NCBI GenBank assembly: GCA_003162415.1
Contig: PMOL01000013.1
Location: 62,001-126,000 of the forward strand
Source: Candidatus Dormiibacterota bacterium
Lineage (GTDB): Bacteria; Chloroflexota; Dormibacteria; Aeolococcales; Aeolococcaceae
DNA: 64,000 nt
Direction of reading: 5' to 3'
Under the pieces are notes generated by a model, which saw only the letters and a program-made list of their open reading frames with translations, was not told where the DNA came from and ran no database searches. The position numbers were made by a program, and so were the translations under genes. Position 1 is the first letter of the stretch. The number at the start of each line of letters is the position of its first letter. Shown here in pieces: positions 31,432 through 41,435 of this stretch.

Positions 31432-33909
31432 GTGTTCAGGATCACGCGTTTTCGCCTGGCTGTCGTCCTCCTCGTGGTGGTGGGCGCCTTCTTCATCGAC
31501 GGCTACAGCCTCATCTACCGGTATCTCGTCGTCCACCAGCCGCTCGGCACGACGCTGACCTCCGCGCCGACGTTCCTGGGACGGCAGCTCTACATCCACA
31601 AGGGCCTCGACCTCCAGGGCGGCACCGAGCTGACCATCGAGATCTGTCATGGGCTCGACAACCCCACCCCCGATTGCCGCAACGGCCCGCCAAACGGCGC
31701 CACGCTGCAGCAGGCACAGCAGGCCACCATCCCGATCATCGACCTGCGCGTCAACTCCCTCGGCGTGTCCGAGGCGAGCGTGCAGGCGCAGGGAAACGAC
31801 CAGATCCTCGTGCAGCTCCCGGGGGTCAGCCTGCAGCAGGCGGTGCAGACCATCGGCACCACCTCCCGGCTCTACTTCGCCACCCCCGTGGCCGGGGCCC
31901 CGACGGTTCCGCCGAGCTCGGCCCTCATCAGCGACCAGCAGGGGCACTACGACACCGCCCAGTTCGGCGACTCACTGAGCTATCCGACTGGCTACCACTG
32001 GAAGATCGACAACAGCCTCGACGCAACCGATGTCAACTCGGCGACGGTGGGGACCGACGCGAACACCGGGGCGATCACGGTCAACATCAACTTCAACCAG
32101 GCAGGCGCCAGTGAGTGGTCGAAGATCACCACCGCGGCCTACAACCAGTACTTGACCAACACCACCGCTCCGCCTCCAACGTCGCAGATCGCGATCTTCC
32201 TGGACAACGACATCATCACGGCCCCGGTTGTCACCGGCGGCGGCCAGAGCAACCAGACCCAGATCACCGGCAACTTCACGTCCGACTCGGCGACGCAGCT
32301 GGCCAGCCTGATCAGCGCCGGGGCGCTCCCAGCCGAGATCACCACGGTTGCGAGCACGTCGGTGAGCGCGACGCTCGGTCAGCAGTCGGTGACCCTGAGC
32401 CTCGTCGCCGGCGCGATCGGCCTCCTGATCGTGGTGATCTTCATGATCGGGTACTACCGCTTCCCGGGACTGCTCGCGACCGTCGCCCTCCTCGTCTACG
32501 CGGCGATCGTGCTGGCGCTCTTCAAGTTGATCCCCGTGACCCTGTCCCTGGCGGGACTGGCGGGCTTCGTCCTGAGCGTCGGTATGGCGGTGGACGCCAA
32601 CGTGCTCATCTTCGAACGAACCCGAGACGAATTACGCCATGGGCGAAGCGTGCCTTTGGCGGTCGAGACCGGCTTCCGGCGCGCATTTCCTGCCATTCGT
32701 GACAGCAACATCTCGACGCTCATCACCTGCGCGATCCTCGCCATCTTCGGCACCGACGTCATCCGCGGATTCGCGATCACCCTGGCGATCGGTGTCATCG
32801 TCTCCTTCTTCACCGCGATCACGATCACGCGCTCACTGTTCGCCTGGGTGCTCACCTGGAGGATCGGAAGGGACCCGCGGCTTTACACGGAGATCCACGA
32901 GGAGTTCGCCGAGGCGCCCCCGCGGGGCCGGTTCGACATCGTCAAGAATCGCAACTGGTATTTCCTCGGATCGCTGGCGGTCATCATCCCCGGCATCCTG
33001 GCGATTCTGTTCTGGGGCTTCAACCTCGGCATCGACTTCAAGGGCGGCAATGTGATCGACGTCGGCCTCTCAAAGCCGGCCACCCAGGCGCAGGTCGCCG
33101 CGGTCATGGACAAGGACTTCGCGGCACTGCGGCCGCAGGTCCAGGCCGAGGGGACGAGCGGCAATCAGGCGAGTCACTTCGCCATCTCCACGCTGCCCTC
33201 CGACAGCGAGCAGTTGCTCCAGATCCAGAGCACCCTCAACAGCAACTTCACGATCGCCACCAACCTGACCACGCATCAACCGGATATCAGCGTGCAACAG
33301 GTGGGACCGACGATCGCGGCCAGCCTGGTGACCGGCGCGATCATCATGATCATCGTCGCCGCCGGGGGGATCGCCGTGTACCTCGCATTCGCGTTCCGGC
33401 GGCAGCGAGCGATATCTCCGTGGCGCTTCAGCGCGTGCGCCTTCTTCAAATTGCTGCACGACGTCTTCGTTCTCGCCGGGATCTGGGCGATCCTCGGGCA
33501 CTTCACGAACTTAGGTCAAGTCGACTCGCTCTTCGTCACCGCGGTGCTGACCTCGGTGGCCTTCTCGATCCACGACACCATCGTGGTGTTCGACCGCGTG
33601 CGCGAGAACCTGCGCGTCGGCCCGCGCCTGACCTTCGACCAGGTGATCAACCTGTCGACGGTGCAGACCATGACGCGGTCACTGAACACGTCGCTCACGG
33701 TCGTGTTCGTGCTTTTGTCCCTGGTCATCTTCGGCGGCGATTCGATCCGTGGGTTCGTGCTCGCGTTGCTCATCGGTATCGTCACCGGTACGTACAGCTC
33801 GATCTTCAACGCCAGCACCTTGCTGGTCGCATGGGAGAAGGCTCGCGGATCACGGTCTGTCGCACCACCACCGGCCGGCAGGAGACGGGTCACTCCCCGG
33901 ACGGCGTAG
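31432..33909 (+). CDS. secDF: SecDF fusion protein-export subunit
   Basis: An 825-residue fusion of SecD and SecF, RND-like membrane proteins that use the proton gradient to pull exported proteins through SecYEG. A first membrane helix (residues 9-28) is followed by a large extracytoplasmic P1 domain and five helices with GMAVDANVLIFER. The SecF half has FNLGIDFKGGN, then LLHDVFVLAG and FSIHDTIVVFDRVRENLR. GTG start 12 bp after tgt. The usual yajC between tgt and secD is missing. Confidence 0.94.
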   Translation: MFRITRFRLAVVLLVVVGAFFIDGYSLIYRYLVVHQPLGTTLTSAPTFLGRQLYIHKGLDLQGGTELTIEICHGLDNPTPDCRNGPPNGATLQQAQQATIPIIDLRVNSLGVSEASVQAQGNDQILVQLPGVSLQQAVQTIGTTSRLYFATPVAGAPTVPPSSALISDQQGHYDTAQFGDSLSYPTGYHWKIDNSLDATDVNSATVGTDANTGAITVNINFNQAGASEWSKITTAAYNQYLTNTTAPPPTSQIAIFLDNDIITAPVVTGGGQSNQTQITGNFTSDSATQLASLISAGALPAEITTVASTSVSATLGQQSVTLSLVAGAIGLLIVVIFMIGYYRFPGLLATVALLVYAAIVLALFKLIPVTLSLAGLAGFVLSVGMAVDANVLIFERTRDELRHGRSVPLAVETGFRRAFPAIRDSNISTLITCAILAIFGTDVIRGFAITLAIGVIVSFFTAITITRSLFAWVLTWRIGRDPRLYTEIHEEFAEAPPRGRFDIVKNRNWYFLGSLAVIIPGILAILFWGFNLGIDFKGGNVIDVGLSKPATQAQVAAVMDKDFAALRPQVQAEGTSGNQASHFAISTLPSDSEQLLQIQSTLNSNFTIATNLTTHQPDISVQQVGPTIAASLVTGAIIMIIVAAGGIAVYLAFAFRRQRAISPWRFSACAFFKLLHDVFVLAGIWAILGHFTNLGQVDSLFVTAVLTSVAFSIHDTIVVFDRVRENLRVGPRLTFDQVINLSTVQTMTRSLNTSLTVVFVLLSLVIFGGDSIRGFVLALLIGIVTGTYSSIFNASTLLVAWEKARGSRSVAPPPAGRRRVTPRTA

Positions 33910-33938
33910 GTCCAGGCGCCCCACGCGCACCATCACAT

Positions 33939-34409
33939 ATGAACAGCGACGACGTTTCCGGCATCGCCTCTCTCCTGCGCCCGTCCTTTGACCATCTCGG
34001 CGTCGAGCTTGTCGACGTGCAGTGGTCGGGCCACGGGCGCGGCGCGGTGCTTCGCCTGGTGATCGATCGACCTGACGGCGGCGTGACCCTGGACGACTGC
34101 GAGCGCGCATCCAACACCGCGTCCGCCGTGCTCGACGTGAGCGATCCGATCGACCACCCCTACCGGCTGGAGGTGAGCTCGCCTGGGGCCGAGCGCCCGA
34201 TCCGCCGCCCCGAGGAATGGACCGCCGCGATCGGGCGGCGCATCAACGTGCGGCTGCGCGAGGGCGACTCCGAGCTTGTGCTCGAGGGCAGGCTCACCTC
34301 CATCGCCGGCGACGCGGCAGAGATCGAGGTTCGCGATCGCCGGACAACGCGTCCCGCCTCCTTCTCGATCAGCGCCGTGGTTGCGGCCCGAATCGTCGTC
34401 GACATCTGA
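33939..34409 (+). CDS. rimP: Ribosome maturation factor RimP
   Basis: A 156-residue 30S assembly factor. LGVELVDVQWSGHGRGAVLRLVID and SPGAERPIRR are typical, with a C-terminal SH3-like domain. The stop shares one base with the nusA start (TGATG). It heads the rimP-nusA-ylxR-infB-rbfA-nrnA-truB-ribF translation cluster. Confidence 0.9.
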   Translation: MNSDDVSGIASLLRPSFDHLGVELVDVQWSGHGRGAVLRLVIDRPDGGVTLDDCERASNTASAVLDVSDPIDHPYRLEVSSPGAERPIRRPEEWTAAIGRRINVRLREGDSELVLEGRLTSIAGDAAEIEVRDRRTTRPASFSISAVVAARIVVDI

Positions 34410-35452
34410 TGCCGGCTCCGGCGGTGACCCTGACTGCGCTCCGCGACCTCGCGGCGGCGACGCCGCTCAGCGAGGCGGAGATCGCGAGAGCGGTGGAGCA
34501 GGGGGTGGTCACCACCTATCGCCGCCTCGTCGAGGACGATTCGCGCGTCCGAGCTCGGGTGAACCTCTCCACGGGCACGTTCGTGGTGTACCGCCTGGAC
34601 GACGAGGGCATTGAGGAGCTGGTCGAGATCGACGTCCCGGACTTCCCCCGGCAGGCCGCAGCGGCCGCCCGCACCGCCGTCGCCGAGCGGCTGGCGAACG
34701 TCGAGCAGCGCCGGATCCTCGGCGAGGGGGCCACCCAGCGCGGCGTGCTTCGCGACGCTATCGTCGAGCGCCGTCTGGGCACCATCTGGTACGTCGACGC
34801 CGGTGGCGTCCCGGGGATGCTGCCGCCCGAGGAGCAGATCCCGGGCGAGCGTCTCGCGATCCGAGATCACATCAAGGTGGTGATCGTGGAGGGCCGCCGC
34901 AAGGGACCCGATGCGGTCGTGGTGGTATCGCGCTCCCATCCGCAGCTCGTCCAGCGGCTCATGGAGCAGGAGGTCCCGGAGTTGCAGGCCGGCCAGGTGG
35001 TGATCCGCGCCATCGCCCGCGACCCCGGTCGCCGGACCAAGGTCGCCGTCGACGCGCCGGATGGCGACGTCGACGCCCAGGGAGCGTGCATCGGAAGAAA
35101 CGGCGTGCGCCAGCGGGCGGTCACCTCCGAGCTCGGCGAGGAGCAGGTGCAGATCGTGGCGTGGTCCGCCGATCCCGGGACATTCGTCATGAACTCGCTC
35201 ATCCCCGCCGCGGCCAGGGGCGTCGACCTCGACCTCGAATCGCGGACCGCACACATCTCGGTGGCCCCGGATCAGCTCTCGCTCGCGATCGGACGGGGCG
35301 GTGAGAACGCCCGCCTCGCAGCGCGGTTGACCGGCTGGCGGATCGACATCCGCGGCGACGAGCCTCAGGAGTCCGACCAAGAATCCGCCGAAGAGTCCGA
35401 CCAAGTGCCCGCCGAGGGGGGGTCCGAGGACGCGGCGCCCGCCGAAGTCTGA
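34409..35452 (+). CDS. nusA: Transcription termination/antitermination factor NusA
   Basis: A 347-residue NusA. It has the N-terminal RNA-polymerase-binding domain, an S1 domain (about residues 110-180), then KH1 (GACIGRNGVR) and KH2 (LSLAIGRGGENARLAARLTGWRIDI, quoted in part as KH signature LAIGRGGENARLA). The tail is short and acidic with repeated ESDQ units, in place of the C-terminal AR domains of proteobacterial NusA. ATG 34409 is the only start that gives the conserved N terminus. Confidence 0.94.
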   Translation: MPAPAVTLTALRDLAAATPLSEAEIARAVEQGVVTTYRRLVEDDSRVRARVNLSTGTFVVYRLDDEGIEELVEIDVPDFPRQAAAAARTAVAERLANVEQRRILGEGATQRGVLRDAIVERRLGTIWYVDAGGVPGMLPPEEQIPGERLAIRDHIKVVIVEGRRKGPDAVVVVSRSHPQLVQRLMEQEVPELQAGQVVIRAIARDPGRRTKVAVDAPDGDVDAQGACIGRNGVRQRAVTSELGEEQVQIVAWSADPGTFVMNSLIPAAARGVDLDLESRTAHISVAPDQLSLAIGRGGENARLAARLTGWRIDIRGDEPQESDQESAEESDQVPAEGGSEDAAPAEV

Positions 35453-35457
35453 CCGGG

Positions 35458-35748
35458 GTGACCACGTCAGATCCGCTCCGGACCTGCGTCGGATGCAGGA
35501 AGGTGCGGCCCAAGAGCGAATTGGCCCGGCTGGCGGTCATCGGCGCCCCTGCGAGGGTTACCCTTGATCCGGCTGGCCGCTCGCCAGGCCGGGGCGCGTA
35601 TCTCTGCCGGGAAACGGGTATCACCTGTTTGCGCCAGTCACGGCGGCACCGATCCCTGGCGCGCTCGCTTCGGGTCGGGGATGATGTAATCGACGAGCCC
35701 ACCCTCGCCGCAGCGCTGCGGGAGCTCGTTACGGAGGAATCGACATAG
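35458..35748 (+). CDS. ylxR: YlxR (DUF448) RNA-binding protein
   Basis: A 96-residue protein with RTCVGCRKVRPKSELAR and GRSPGRGAYLC, the YlxR signature thought to bind RNA and, in some bacteria, act on RNase P or as a transcription regulator. It sits in its usual place between nusA and infB. Its TAG stop overlaps the probable ATA start of infB. GTG start 5 bp after nusA. Confidence 0.9.
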   Translation: MTTSDPLRTCVGCRKVRPKSELARLAVIGAPARVTLDPAGRSPGRGAYLCRETGITCLRQSRRHRSLARSLRVGDDVIDEPTLAAALRELVTEEST

Positions 35749-37544
35749 CAACGGTCAAGAAGGTCACCCTGCCGGCAGGTCTCACGGTCGCTGAGCTCGC
35801 CGAACGCCTCGAGGTGTCGGGTCCTCAGCTGATCAAGTACCTGATGAGCAATGGCGTGATGGCCGCGCTCAACGCGACGGTGGACTTCGACACCGCGGCG
35901 CTTGCCGCCGACAACTTCGGGTTTGAGGCGGAATCCGAGGAATCGGTCGCGGAGCAGGCAAAGGGCACGTCGCCAGGCTCAGGCCGGCGCAAGCACCCCT
36001 TGATCGATCTCTCCAGTGCCGCTCCGGGGACGCTGGTCAGCCGGCCGCCGATCGTCGCGGTGCTCGGCCATGTCGACCATGGCAAGACATCGCTCCTCGA
36101 CGCCATCCGCAAGACCAAGGTTGCCGCCGGCGAGGCGGGCGGGATCACCCAGGTGATCAGCGCATACCAGGTCGAGCGCAACGGCCGCCTGATCACCTTC
36201 ATCGACACCCCAGGCCATGCGGCGTTCACCGCGATGCGCGCCCGCGGAGCGGACGTGACCGACGTCGCGATTCTCGTCGTCGCCGCCGATGACGGGGTCA
36301 TGCCGCAGACCGAGGAGGCCATCCAGCACATCCACGCCGCGGGTGTCCCCATCGTCGTGGCGATGAACAAGATCGACAAAGACGGAGTGAACCCGGATCG
36401 CGCGCTCCAGCAACTCGCCGAGCGCGGCGTCGTTGCCGAGCAGCCGTACGGCGGCGATGTGCCGGTCGTGAGGACCAGCGCCAGGACCGGTGAAGGCATC
36501 GACGATCTGCTCGAAAGCGTGCTGACCGTCTCCGACATCCTGGTCGAGCCGAAGGCAGATCCGAGCGGCCGTGCCGTGGGGACGGTGATCGACTCGCACC
36601 TGGAGCGCGGTCGCGGGGCCATTGCCACGCTGGTGGTCCAGAACGGAACACTTCGCGTCGGCGACAACCTCGTTGCAGGCTCCGCTTTCGGCAAGGTGCG
36701 CGCGCTGGTCGACGACACCGGCAAACGCATCCAGGAAGCCGGGCCGAGCACGCCCGTCGTGGTCACCGGGCTCTCCGACGTGTTGATGGCCGGCGAGATC
36801 TTCGAGGTCGTCGAGACCGAGCGCGGCGCTCGCGCCAAGGCCGAACAGCGTGGCTTCGCCGAGAAGCAACGGCTGGCGCAGCCGGTGCGCCGGATCACCC
36901 TGGCGGACCTCGCTCAGAACATCTCCGAAGGCGAGATGAAGTCGCTCAACCTCGTGCTCAAGGCCGAGGCCAACGGCTCCCTCGAGGCGCTCCGCAGCCA
37001 GGTGACCCAGATCGAGGACCCGACGGTCAAGATCAAGGTCGTCGGCGAAGGGGTCGGGGCTGTGAGCGAGTCCGATGTCAACCTCGCCGCGGTGACCGAC
37101 GCCATCGTCATCGGCTTCAACGTCCGGCCCGACGATCATGCCCGTGCGGCAGCCGAGGAGCAGGGGGTCGATGTTCGCTTCTACGACGTCGTCTACCAGG
37201 TGACCGACGACATCGAGAAGGCCGTCAAGGGCCTCTACCAGCCGACCATGATCGAGGTCACCCAGGGCCGCGCCGAGGTCCGGCGCGTCTACCAGGTCGA
37301 CGGCAAGCCGGCGATCGCGGGCTCCCACGTGCTCGACGGCAGGATCACGCGCAACGCGACCTGCCGGGTCATCCGCGACGGCAAGGAGATCGCGCAGAGC
37401 CGCATCGATGCGCTGAAGCGCTTCAAGGACGACGTCCGCGAAGTGACCCATGGCTACGATTGCGGTATCACCCTCGCCGATTTCAGCGACTTCCATGAGG
37501 GCGACATCCTCGAGGCGTTCACCATGGAGCAACAGAACGCATGA
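35745..37544 (+). CDS. infB: Translation initiation factor IF-2, short form, probable ATA start
   Basis: A 599-residue GTPase that delivers initiator tRNA to the 30S. It has IF2-N ([20 protein letters not shown]), G1 GHVDHGKT (about residue 106), [12 protein letters not shown] and the C-terminal tRNA domain, without the long proline-rich region of many IF-2s. The N-terminal conserved stretch begins before any ATG or GTG, as the first GTG is 35814, inside it. ATA 35745 has GGAGG at 35733-35737, a 7-nt gap, and overlaps the ylxR stop as ATAG. CTG 35769 is the only other near-start and has no ribosome binding site. Confidence 0.9.
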   Translation: MATVKKVTLPAGLTVAELAERLEVSGPQLIKYLMSNGVMAALNATVDFDTAALAADNFGFEAESEESVAEQAKGTSPGSGRRKHPLIDLSSAAPGTLVSRPPIVAVLGHVDHGKTSLLDAIRKTKVAAGEAGGITQVISAYQVERNGRLITFIDTPGHAAFTAMRARGADVTDVAILVVAADDGVMPQTEEAIQHIHAAGVPIVVAMNKIDKDGVNPDRALQQLAERGVVAEQPYGGDVPVVRTSARTGEGIDDLLESVLTVSDILVEPKADPSGRAVGTVIDSHLERGRGAIATLVVQNGTLRVGDNLVAGSAFGKVRALVDDTGKRIQEAGPSTPVVVTGLSDVLMAGEIFEVVETERGARAKAEQRGFAEKQRLAQPVRRITLADLAQNISEGEMKSLNLVLKAEANGSLEALRSQVTQIEDPTVKIKVVGEGVGAVSESDVNLAAVTDAIVIGFNVRPDDHARAAAEEQGVDVRFYDVVYQVTDDIEKAVKGLYQPTMIEVTQGRAEVRRVYQVDGKPAIAGSHVLDGRITRNATCRVIRDGKEIAQSRIDALKRFKDDVREVTHGYDCGITLADFSDFHEGDILEAFTMEQQNA

Positions 37545-37939
37545 CGCTTCGCTCCGAAGCTCGCAGCCCGCGCCGCGAGCGGGTGGGCGAGCAGCTTCGC
37601 GAGGAGATCTCGGCCATGATGCTGACCGAGATCAAGGACCCGAGGGTCCGTTTTGCCTCGATCTCGCGCGTCCGGATGAGCCCGGACCTGCGCGAGGCGT
37701 GGCTGGCGGTGAGCGCGCTCGGTGACGATGCCGAACGTCAGAACGTGGTCGCCGCACTCGGCCACGCCGAGGGGTACCTTCGTGCTCAACTGGGCAGGCG
37801 GCTCGAGAACCTGAGGAGCATCCCCCGGCTCCATTTCGAGCTCGACGAATCGATCGCCTACAGCGTGCGGGTGAGCGCGCTCCTCAGAGACCTCGCCGGC
37901 GAACGCCCCGACGAGGCAGTCGTGGAGGTTCCCGAGTGA
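37541..37939 (+). CDS. rbfA: Ribosome-binding factor A
   Basis: A 132-residue KH-type 30S assembly factor. RRERVGEQLREEISAMM, IKDPRV, LENLRSIPRLHFELDESI are family motifs. ATG overlaps the infB stop, and its own stop overlaps nrnA (GTGA). It binds 16S helix 1 during cold adaptation and maturation. Confidence 0.93.
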   Translation: MTLRSEARSPRRERVGEQLREEISAMMLTEIKDPRVRFASISRVRMSPDLREAWLAVSALGDDAERQNVVAALGHAEGYLRAQLGRRLENLRSIPRLHFELDESIAYSVRVSALLRDLAGERPDEAVVEVPE

Positions 37940-38937
37940 CCGTTGCAGCCCCTGCTGTCTGGCCGCGTCTCGAGGACGTCGTCGACCCGATCCGCACCAT
38001 CGTGCAAACCAGCGATCAGGTCACCTGCCTTGCGCACAAGGACGCGGACGCCGACAGCCTCGGGTCCGCGCTCGCCTTCGCGATTGCGCTGCGCAGCATC
38101 GGGCAGAGGGTTCGTGTCGTGGTCCCCGAACCGCTTCCCCGGCTGCTCGAGTACCTGCCCGGTTTCGAGACTGTCGAGGTCGGCGGGGCGCCGCTTGGCG
38201 ACACGGTGTTCACCTTCGACTGCGCCACGCTGGGGCGGTTCGGCGAGCGCCGTGCCGAGGTCGAGCACGCGAGCATCGTGGTCAATATCGACCACCACCT
38301 CAGCAACACCGCCTTCGGCACCATCAACCTCGTCGACGCGGCGGCCAGCGCGACCGGTCAGGTGATCTACGGCCTGCTCCGCGAGCTGGGCGCTCCGATC
38401 AGCCCCGCGGTCGCGACCAACCTGTACGCCGCGCTGTTCACGGACACCGGCGGCTTCCGGCACGAGAACACCACCGAGGAGTCGCTCCGCCTGGCCGCCG
38501 CCCTGGTCGCCGCCGGAGCCGACCCCGGATGGGTCGCCCTGAAGAGCTACAAGTCGCGTTCCCTGGCGCAGGTGCGCCTGGAAGGCCTTGCCATCGCTCA
38601 GATGCACTCCGAGATGAACGGACGCCTGCTCTGGTCCGAAGTGACCATCGCCATGCTCGAACACGCCGGCGCAGACATGCAGGACGCCGAGGGCATCATC
38701 GACGCGCTCCAGAGCATCGATACCATGCAGATCGCGATCCTCTTCAAGCAGCACACCGCCGACCGCAGCAAGATCAGCGTGCGTACCCGCGAGCCCATCG
38801 ACGCCACCGAGGTCTGCACGCCGTTCGGAGGTGGAGGCCACCGGCGCGCAGCCGGCGCCGAGTTCGGGGACCCGCTGCCCATCGCCGAGCGCAGAGTGCT
38901 CGAGGTGGCTCGCCGGTTGATCGACTCAACCCGGTGA
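37936..38937 (+). CDS. nrnA: DHH/DHHA1 phosphoesterase, NrnA-type oligoribonuclease/pAp phosphatase
   Basis: A 333-residue metal-dependent phosphoesterase that degrades nano-RNAs and pAp. HKDADADSLGSALA holds the first metal ligands, VNIDHHLSN is the DHH motif, and GGGGHRRAAGA is the DHHA1 signature. GTG start overlapping rbfA. The stop overlaps truB. Its place between rbfA and truB is widespread in Gram-positive-type genomes. Confidence 0.9.
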   Translation: MTVAAPAVWPRLEDVVDPIRTIVQTSDQVTCLAHKDADADSLGSALAFAIALRSIGQRVRVVVPEPLPRLLEYLPGFETVEVGGAPLGDTVFTFDCATLGRFGERRAEVEHASIVVNIDHHLSNTAFGTINLVDAAASATGQVIYGLLRELGAPISPAVATNLYAALFTDTGGFRHENTTEESLRLAAALVAAGADPGWVALKSYKSRSLAQVRLEGLAIAQMHSEMNGRLLWSEVTIAMLEHAGADMQDAEGIIDALQSIDTMQIAILFKQHTADRSKISVRTREPIDATEVCTPFGGGGHRRAAGAEFGDPLPIAERRVLEVARRLIDSTR

Positions 38938-39875
38938 CCGGCGTCGCCGCACCGGGCGCCGGCCCACGGTCCGGGTCGGCTGTCGCGCGCCGCGGAGGCG
39001 TGCTCCCGCTCGACAAACCTGCGGGGATCACGTCGTTCGACGCCATCCGCCAAGTCCGGCGCATCCTCGGGGAGCGCCGCGTCGGCCATGCGGGAACGCT
39101 CGATCCGACGGCGACCGGTCTGCTCCCGATCTGCGTCGGGCGCAGCACCCGATTCGTCGACTACTTCCACGCTCAGCCCAAGACGTATCACTGCGTGGTG
39201 CGCCTCGGCGAGCGGAGCGACACCTGCGACACCGAGGGCGTGGTCGTGACCGGGGCGGATGCGAGCGCACTCACCGCCGACCAGATCCGTTCGGAGCTGA
39301 CCCGCTTCAGCGGGGAGATCGACCAGATTCCCCCGATGCACTCGGCGGTCAGGCACGAGGGCAAGCACCTCTACGAACTTGCGCGGGCGGGCCAGGAGGT
39401 CGTGCGCGAGGCTCGGCGGGTGACCATCTACTCCGCGGAACTGGTCGATTTCCGCCCCGGCGTCGTCGCCGAGGCTGAGATCGTCGTGGTGAGCGGCAAG
39501 GGCGCGTACATGCGCGTGCTTGCAGCGGATCTCGGGGATGCCCTCGGCACCGGCGGGCTGCTCGGTTGGCTCGCCCGGACCAGCTACGGAACCCTTGGGC
39601 TCGCGTCGGCGATCACGCTCGACCAGTTCGAGGCGATGGACGAGCCCTGGCTGGCGCTCCTCCCACCTGAGGTCGCCGTGGCGCATCTGCCGCTCGTCAA
39701 CCTCGGGCCGGCGCAGGTGCAGCAGATCCGGCGCGGCCAGTCGGTGTGGCTTCCCCGCTCGATCCTGCCGGACGTCTCCGGCGAATGCCGGATGCACGAT
39801 CCCACCGGCGAGCTGATCGGCATCGGAGAGCTCAACGGGGGCCTGCTCCGGCCGACCAAGGTGCTGGCCGGCTGA
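38934..39875 (+). CDS. truB: tRNA pseudouridine-55 synthase TruB
   Basis: A 313-residue pseudouridine synthase. LPLDKPAGITSFDAI, VGHAGTLDPTATGLLPICVG with the catalytic aspartate, and QIPPMHSAVRHEGKHLYELAR are diagnostic. A PUA-like C-terminal domain follows. The GTG start overlaps the nrnA stop. Residues 1-20 are a disordered extension. Confidence 0.95.
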   Translation: MTGVAAPGAGPRSGSAVARRGGVLPLDKPAGITSFDAIRQVRRILGERRVGHAGTLDPTATGLLPICVGRSTRFVDYFHAQPKTYHCVVRLGERSDTCDTEGVVVTGADASALTADQIRSELTRFSGEIDQIPPMHSAVRHEGKHLYELARAGQEVVREARRVTIYSAELVDFRPGVVAEAEIVVVSGKGAYMRVLAADLGDALGTGGLLGWLARTSYGTLGLASAITLDQFEAMDEPWLALLPPEVAVAHLPLVNLGPAQVQQIRRGQSVWLPRSILPDVSGECRMHDPTGELIGIGELNGGLLRPTKVLAG

Positions 39876-39882
39876 CGTCGCG

Positions 39883-40821
39883 ATGGAACTGCTCCATGAG
39901 TTCCCCGCGCGGGACGCGGGCAGCCCAGGGTCGGTGGTGACGATCGGGAGCTTCGACGGCCTTCACATCGGTCACCAGCGTCTGCTTGAGCGTGTGCGCA
40001 CCGCCGCCGCGCGGCACTCGATGACCCCGGTCGCGGTCACCTTCGATCCCCATCCGCGCTGCGTCGTCGATCCCTCGGGATGCCCTCCGCTGCTCTGCAG
40101 CCTCGACGACCGCATCGAGCTCCTGCGCCGGGCGGGCGCGGAGCGGGTAGTCGTCGTCCCGTTCACCCGCGAGTTGAGCGCATGGAGCGCGGATCGCTTT
40201 GCCACCACGCTTATCGAGAGCCTCGGGATGCGCCGGCTCATCGTCGGGCCTGGGTTCGCGCTCGGTCGCGGCCGTGAAGGCAACCTCGAGTTCCTCGCAC
40301 GTCTGGGCAGGAGGCACGGCTTCAGGGTGGTCACGGTGGCGCCGGTGAGGCGCGGCGGACGGCCGGTGTCGTCTGGGCGCGTTCGGGAGGCGATCGCCGC
40401 AGGGAGCTTCGCGGAGGCAATTTCCATGCTCGGCCGCCCCTACGTGCTCGAGGGCGTGGTCGAACGCGGCGAGGGTCGCGGCGCGGGCCTCGGGGTTCCG
40501 ACCGCCAATCTCGGCGTCGAACCGTCGCGCTGCATCCCGGCAGCCGGCGTCTATGCCGGATGGCTCGACTTCGGCGAGGGCTGGCGACCCGCTGCGACCG
40601 GGATCGGCACCCGGCCGACCTTTGGTGGCGGTTCGGTGACCATCGAGGCCCACGTCCTGGATTACGACGGCGACCTCTACGGACGCAAGGTCCGGCTCGC
40701 TTTACGACGCCGGATCCGTCCCGAGCGCGCATTCACATCGATCCCGGCGCTCCAGGTCGCGATGGCTCGCGACATCGCGCAGACCCGTGCGGTGGTGCGG
40801 CGATTCGCGCAGCCGGTGTGA
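39883..40821 (+). CDS. ribF: Bifunctional riboflavin kinase/FAD synthetase RibF
   Basis: A 312-residue enzyme making FMN and FAD. The nucleotidyltransferase domain shows GSFDGLHIGHQ and FDPHPRCVV, and VGPGFALGRGREGN replaces the common DFRFG loop. The riboflavin kinase domain has GRGAGLGVPTANL. It starts 7 bp after truB with ATG 39883. Complete at normal length. Confidence 0.93.
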   Translation: MELLHEFPARDAGSPGSVVTIGSFDGLHIGHQRLLERVRTAAARHSMTPVAVTFDPHPRCVVDPSGCPPLLCSLDDRIELLRRAGAERVVVVPFTRELSAWSADRFATTLIESLGMRRLIVGPGFALGRGREGNLEFLARLGRRHGFRVVTVAPVRRGGRPVSSGRVREAIAAGSFAEAISMLGRPYVLEGVVERGEGRGAGLGVPTANLGVEPSRCIPAAGVYAGWLDFGEGWRPAATGIGTRPTFGGGSVTIEAHVLDYDGDLYGRKVRLALRRRIRPERAFTSIPALQVAMARDIAQTRAVVRRFAQPV

Positions 40822-40932
40822 CTCAACCGACAGTCGACGAAGTCCCGCGCTGTGCTTCAGCCGCCGCATCACGCGCAGCGAAGGGGCAGGCCGCTCGGCG
40901 ACGATCTCCTGTTAGACTTGCGGCGAACAATC

Positions 40933-41199
40933 GTGCCAATCGTTAGATCCAAATCCGAGATAATCGCGGAGCATCGGCGCCACGACACGGACACCGGCTC
41001 CACGGAGGTCCAGGTGGCAGTGCTGTCTGAACGTATCAGTTCGCTCACCGAACACCTTCGCGATCACCCCAAAGACCATGCGTCGCGGCGCGGGTTGCTC
41101 AAGCTCGTCGGCCAGCGCCGGCGGTTGCTGGACTACCTGTCGGGGACTGACGTCGAGCGCTATCGCGCCCTGATCGGCCGCCTCGGTCTGCGCCGATAG
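40933..41199 (+). CDS. rpsO: 30S ribosomal protein S15
   Basis: An 88-residue uS15. [23 protein letters not shown] and [19 protein letters not shown] are characteristic (cited in parts). A -10-like TAGACT (40913-40918) lies 14 nt before the GTG, so it probably has its own promoter within the ribF-rpsO gap. It precedes pnp, the usual pairing. Confidence 0.94.
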   Translation: MPIVRSKSEIIAEHRRHDTDTGSTEVQVAVLSERISSLTEHLRDHPKDHASRRGLLKLVGQRRRLLDYLSGTDVERYRALIGRLGLRR

Positions 41200-41287
41200 T
41201 GTCAGTCGCGACCACAAACACGACCCAAGAAAACACACACCATCAACCGACCCGGTGCCGGCATCTTCCGGCGACGTCGCACTCACA

Positions 41288-41377
41288 GGTGAGACGTTGG
41301 GGTCCGCGTATCAGGAAGCGGTGCCGCAGCTGCAGCGCGAGCCGTACAGCCTGATGCCCAGTCCCCAACACCTCACC
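41288..41377 (+). promoter_or_regulatory. Long nested hairpin in the pnp leader
   Basis: GGTGAG (41288-41293) pairs with CTCACC (41372-41377) and GTTGGGG (41296-41302) with CCCCAAC (41363-41369), separated by a symmetric AC/AC internal loop. Inside, ATCAGG (41310-41315) pairs with CCTGAT (41350-41355). The long stem is 58 nt upstream of pnp. Double-stranded leaders cleaved by RNase III control pnp in enterobacteria, and a similar role is possible here. Confidence 0.6.
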
Positions 41378-41435
41378 GCTGTAGAGCGCGGCGAAGCGGA
41401 CGTCTTCCGGCGCGGGTCACCACCAGGAGACACGC

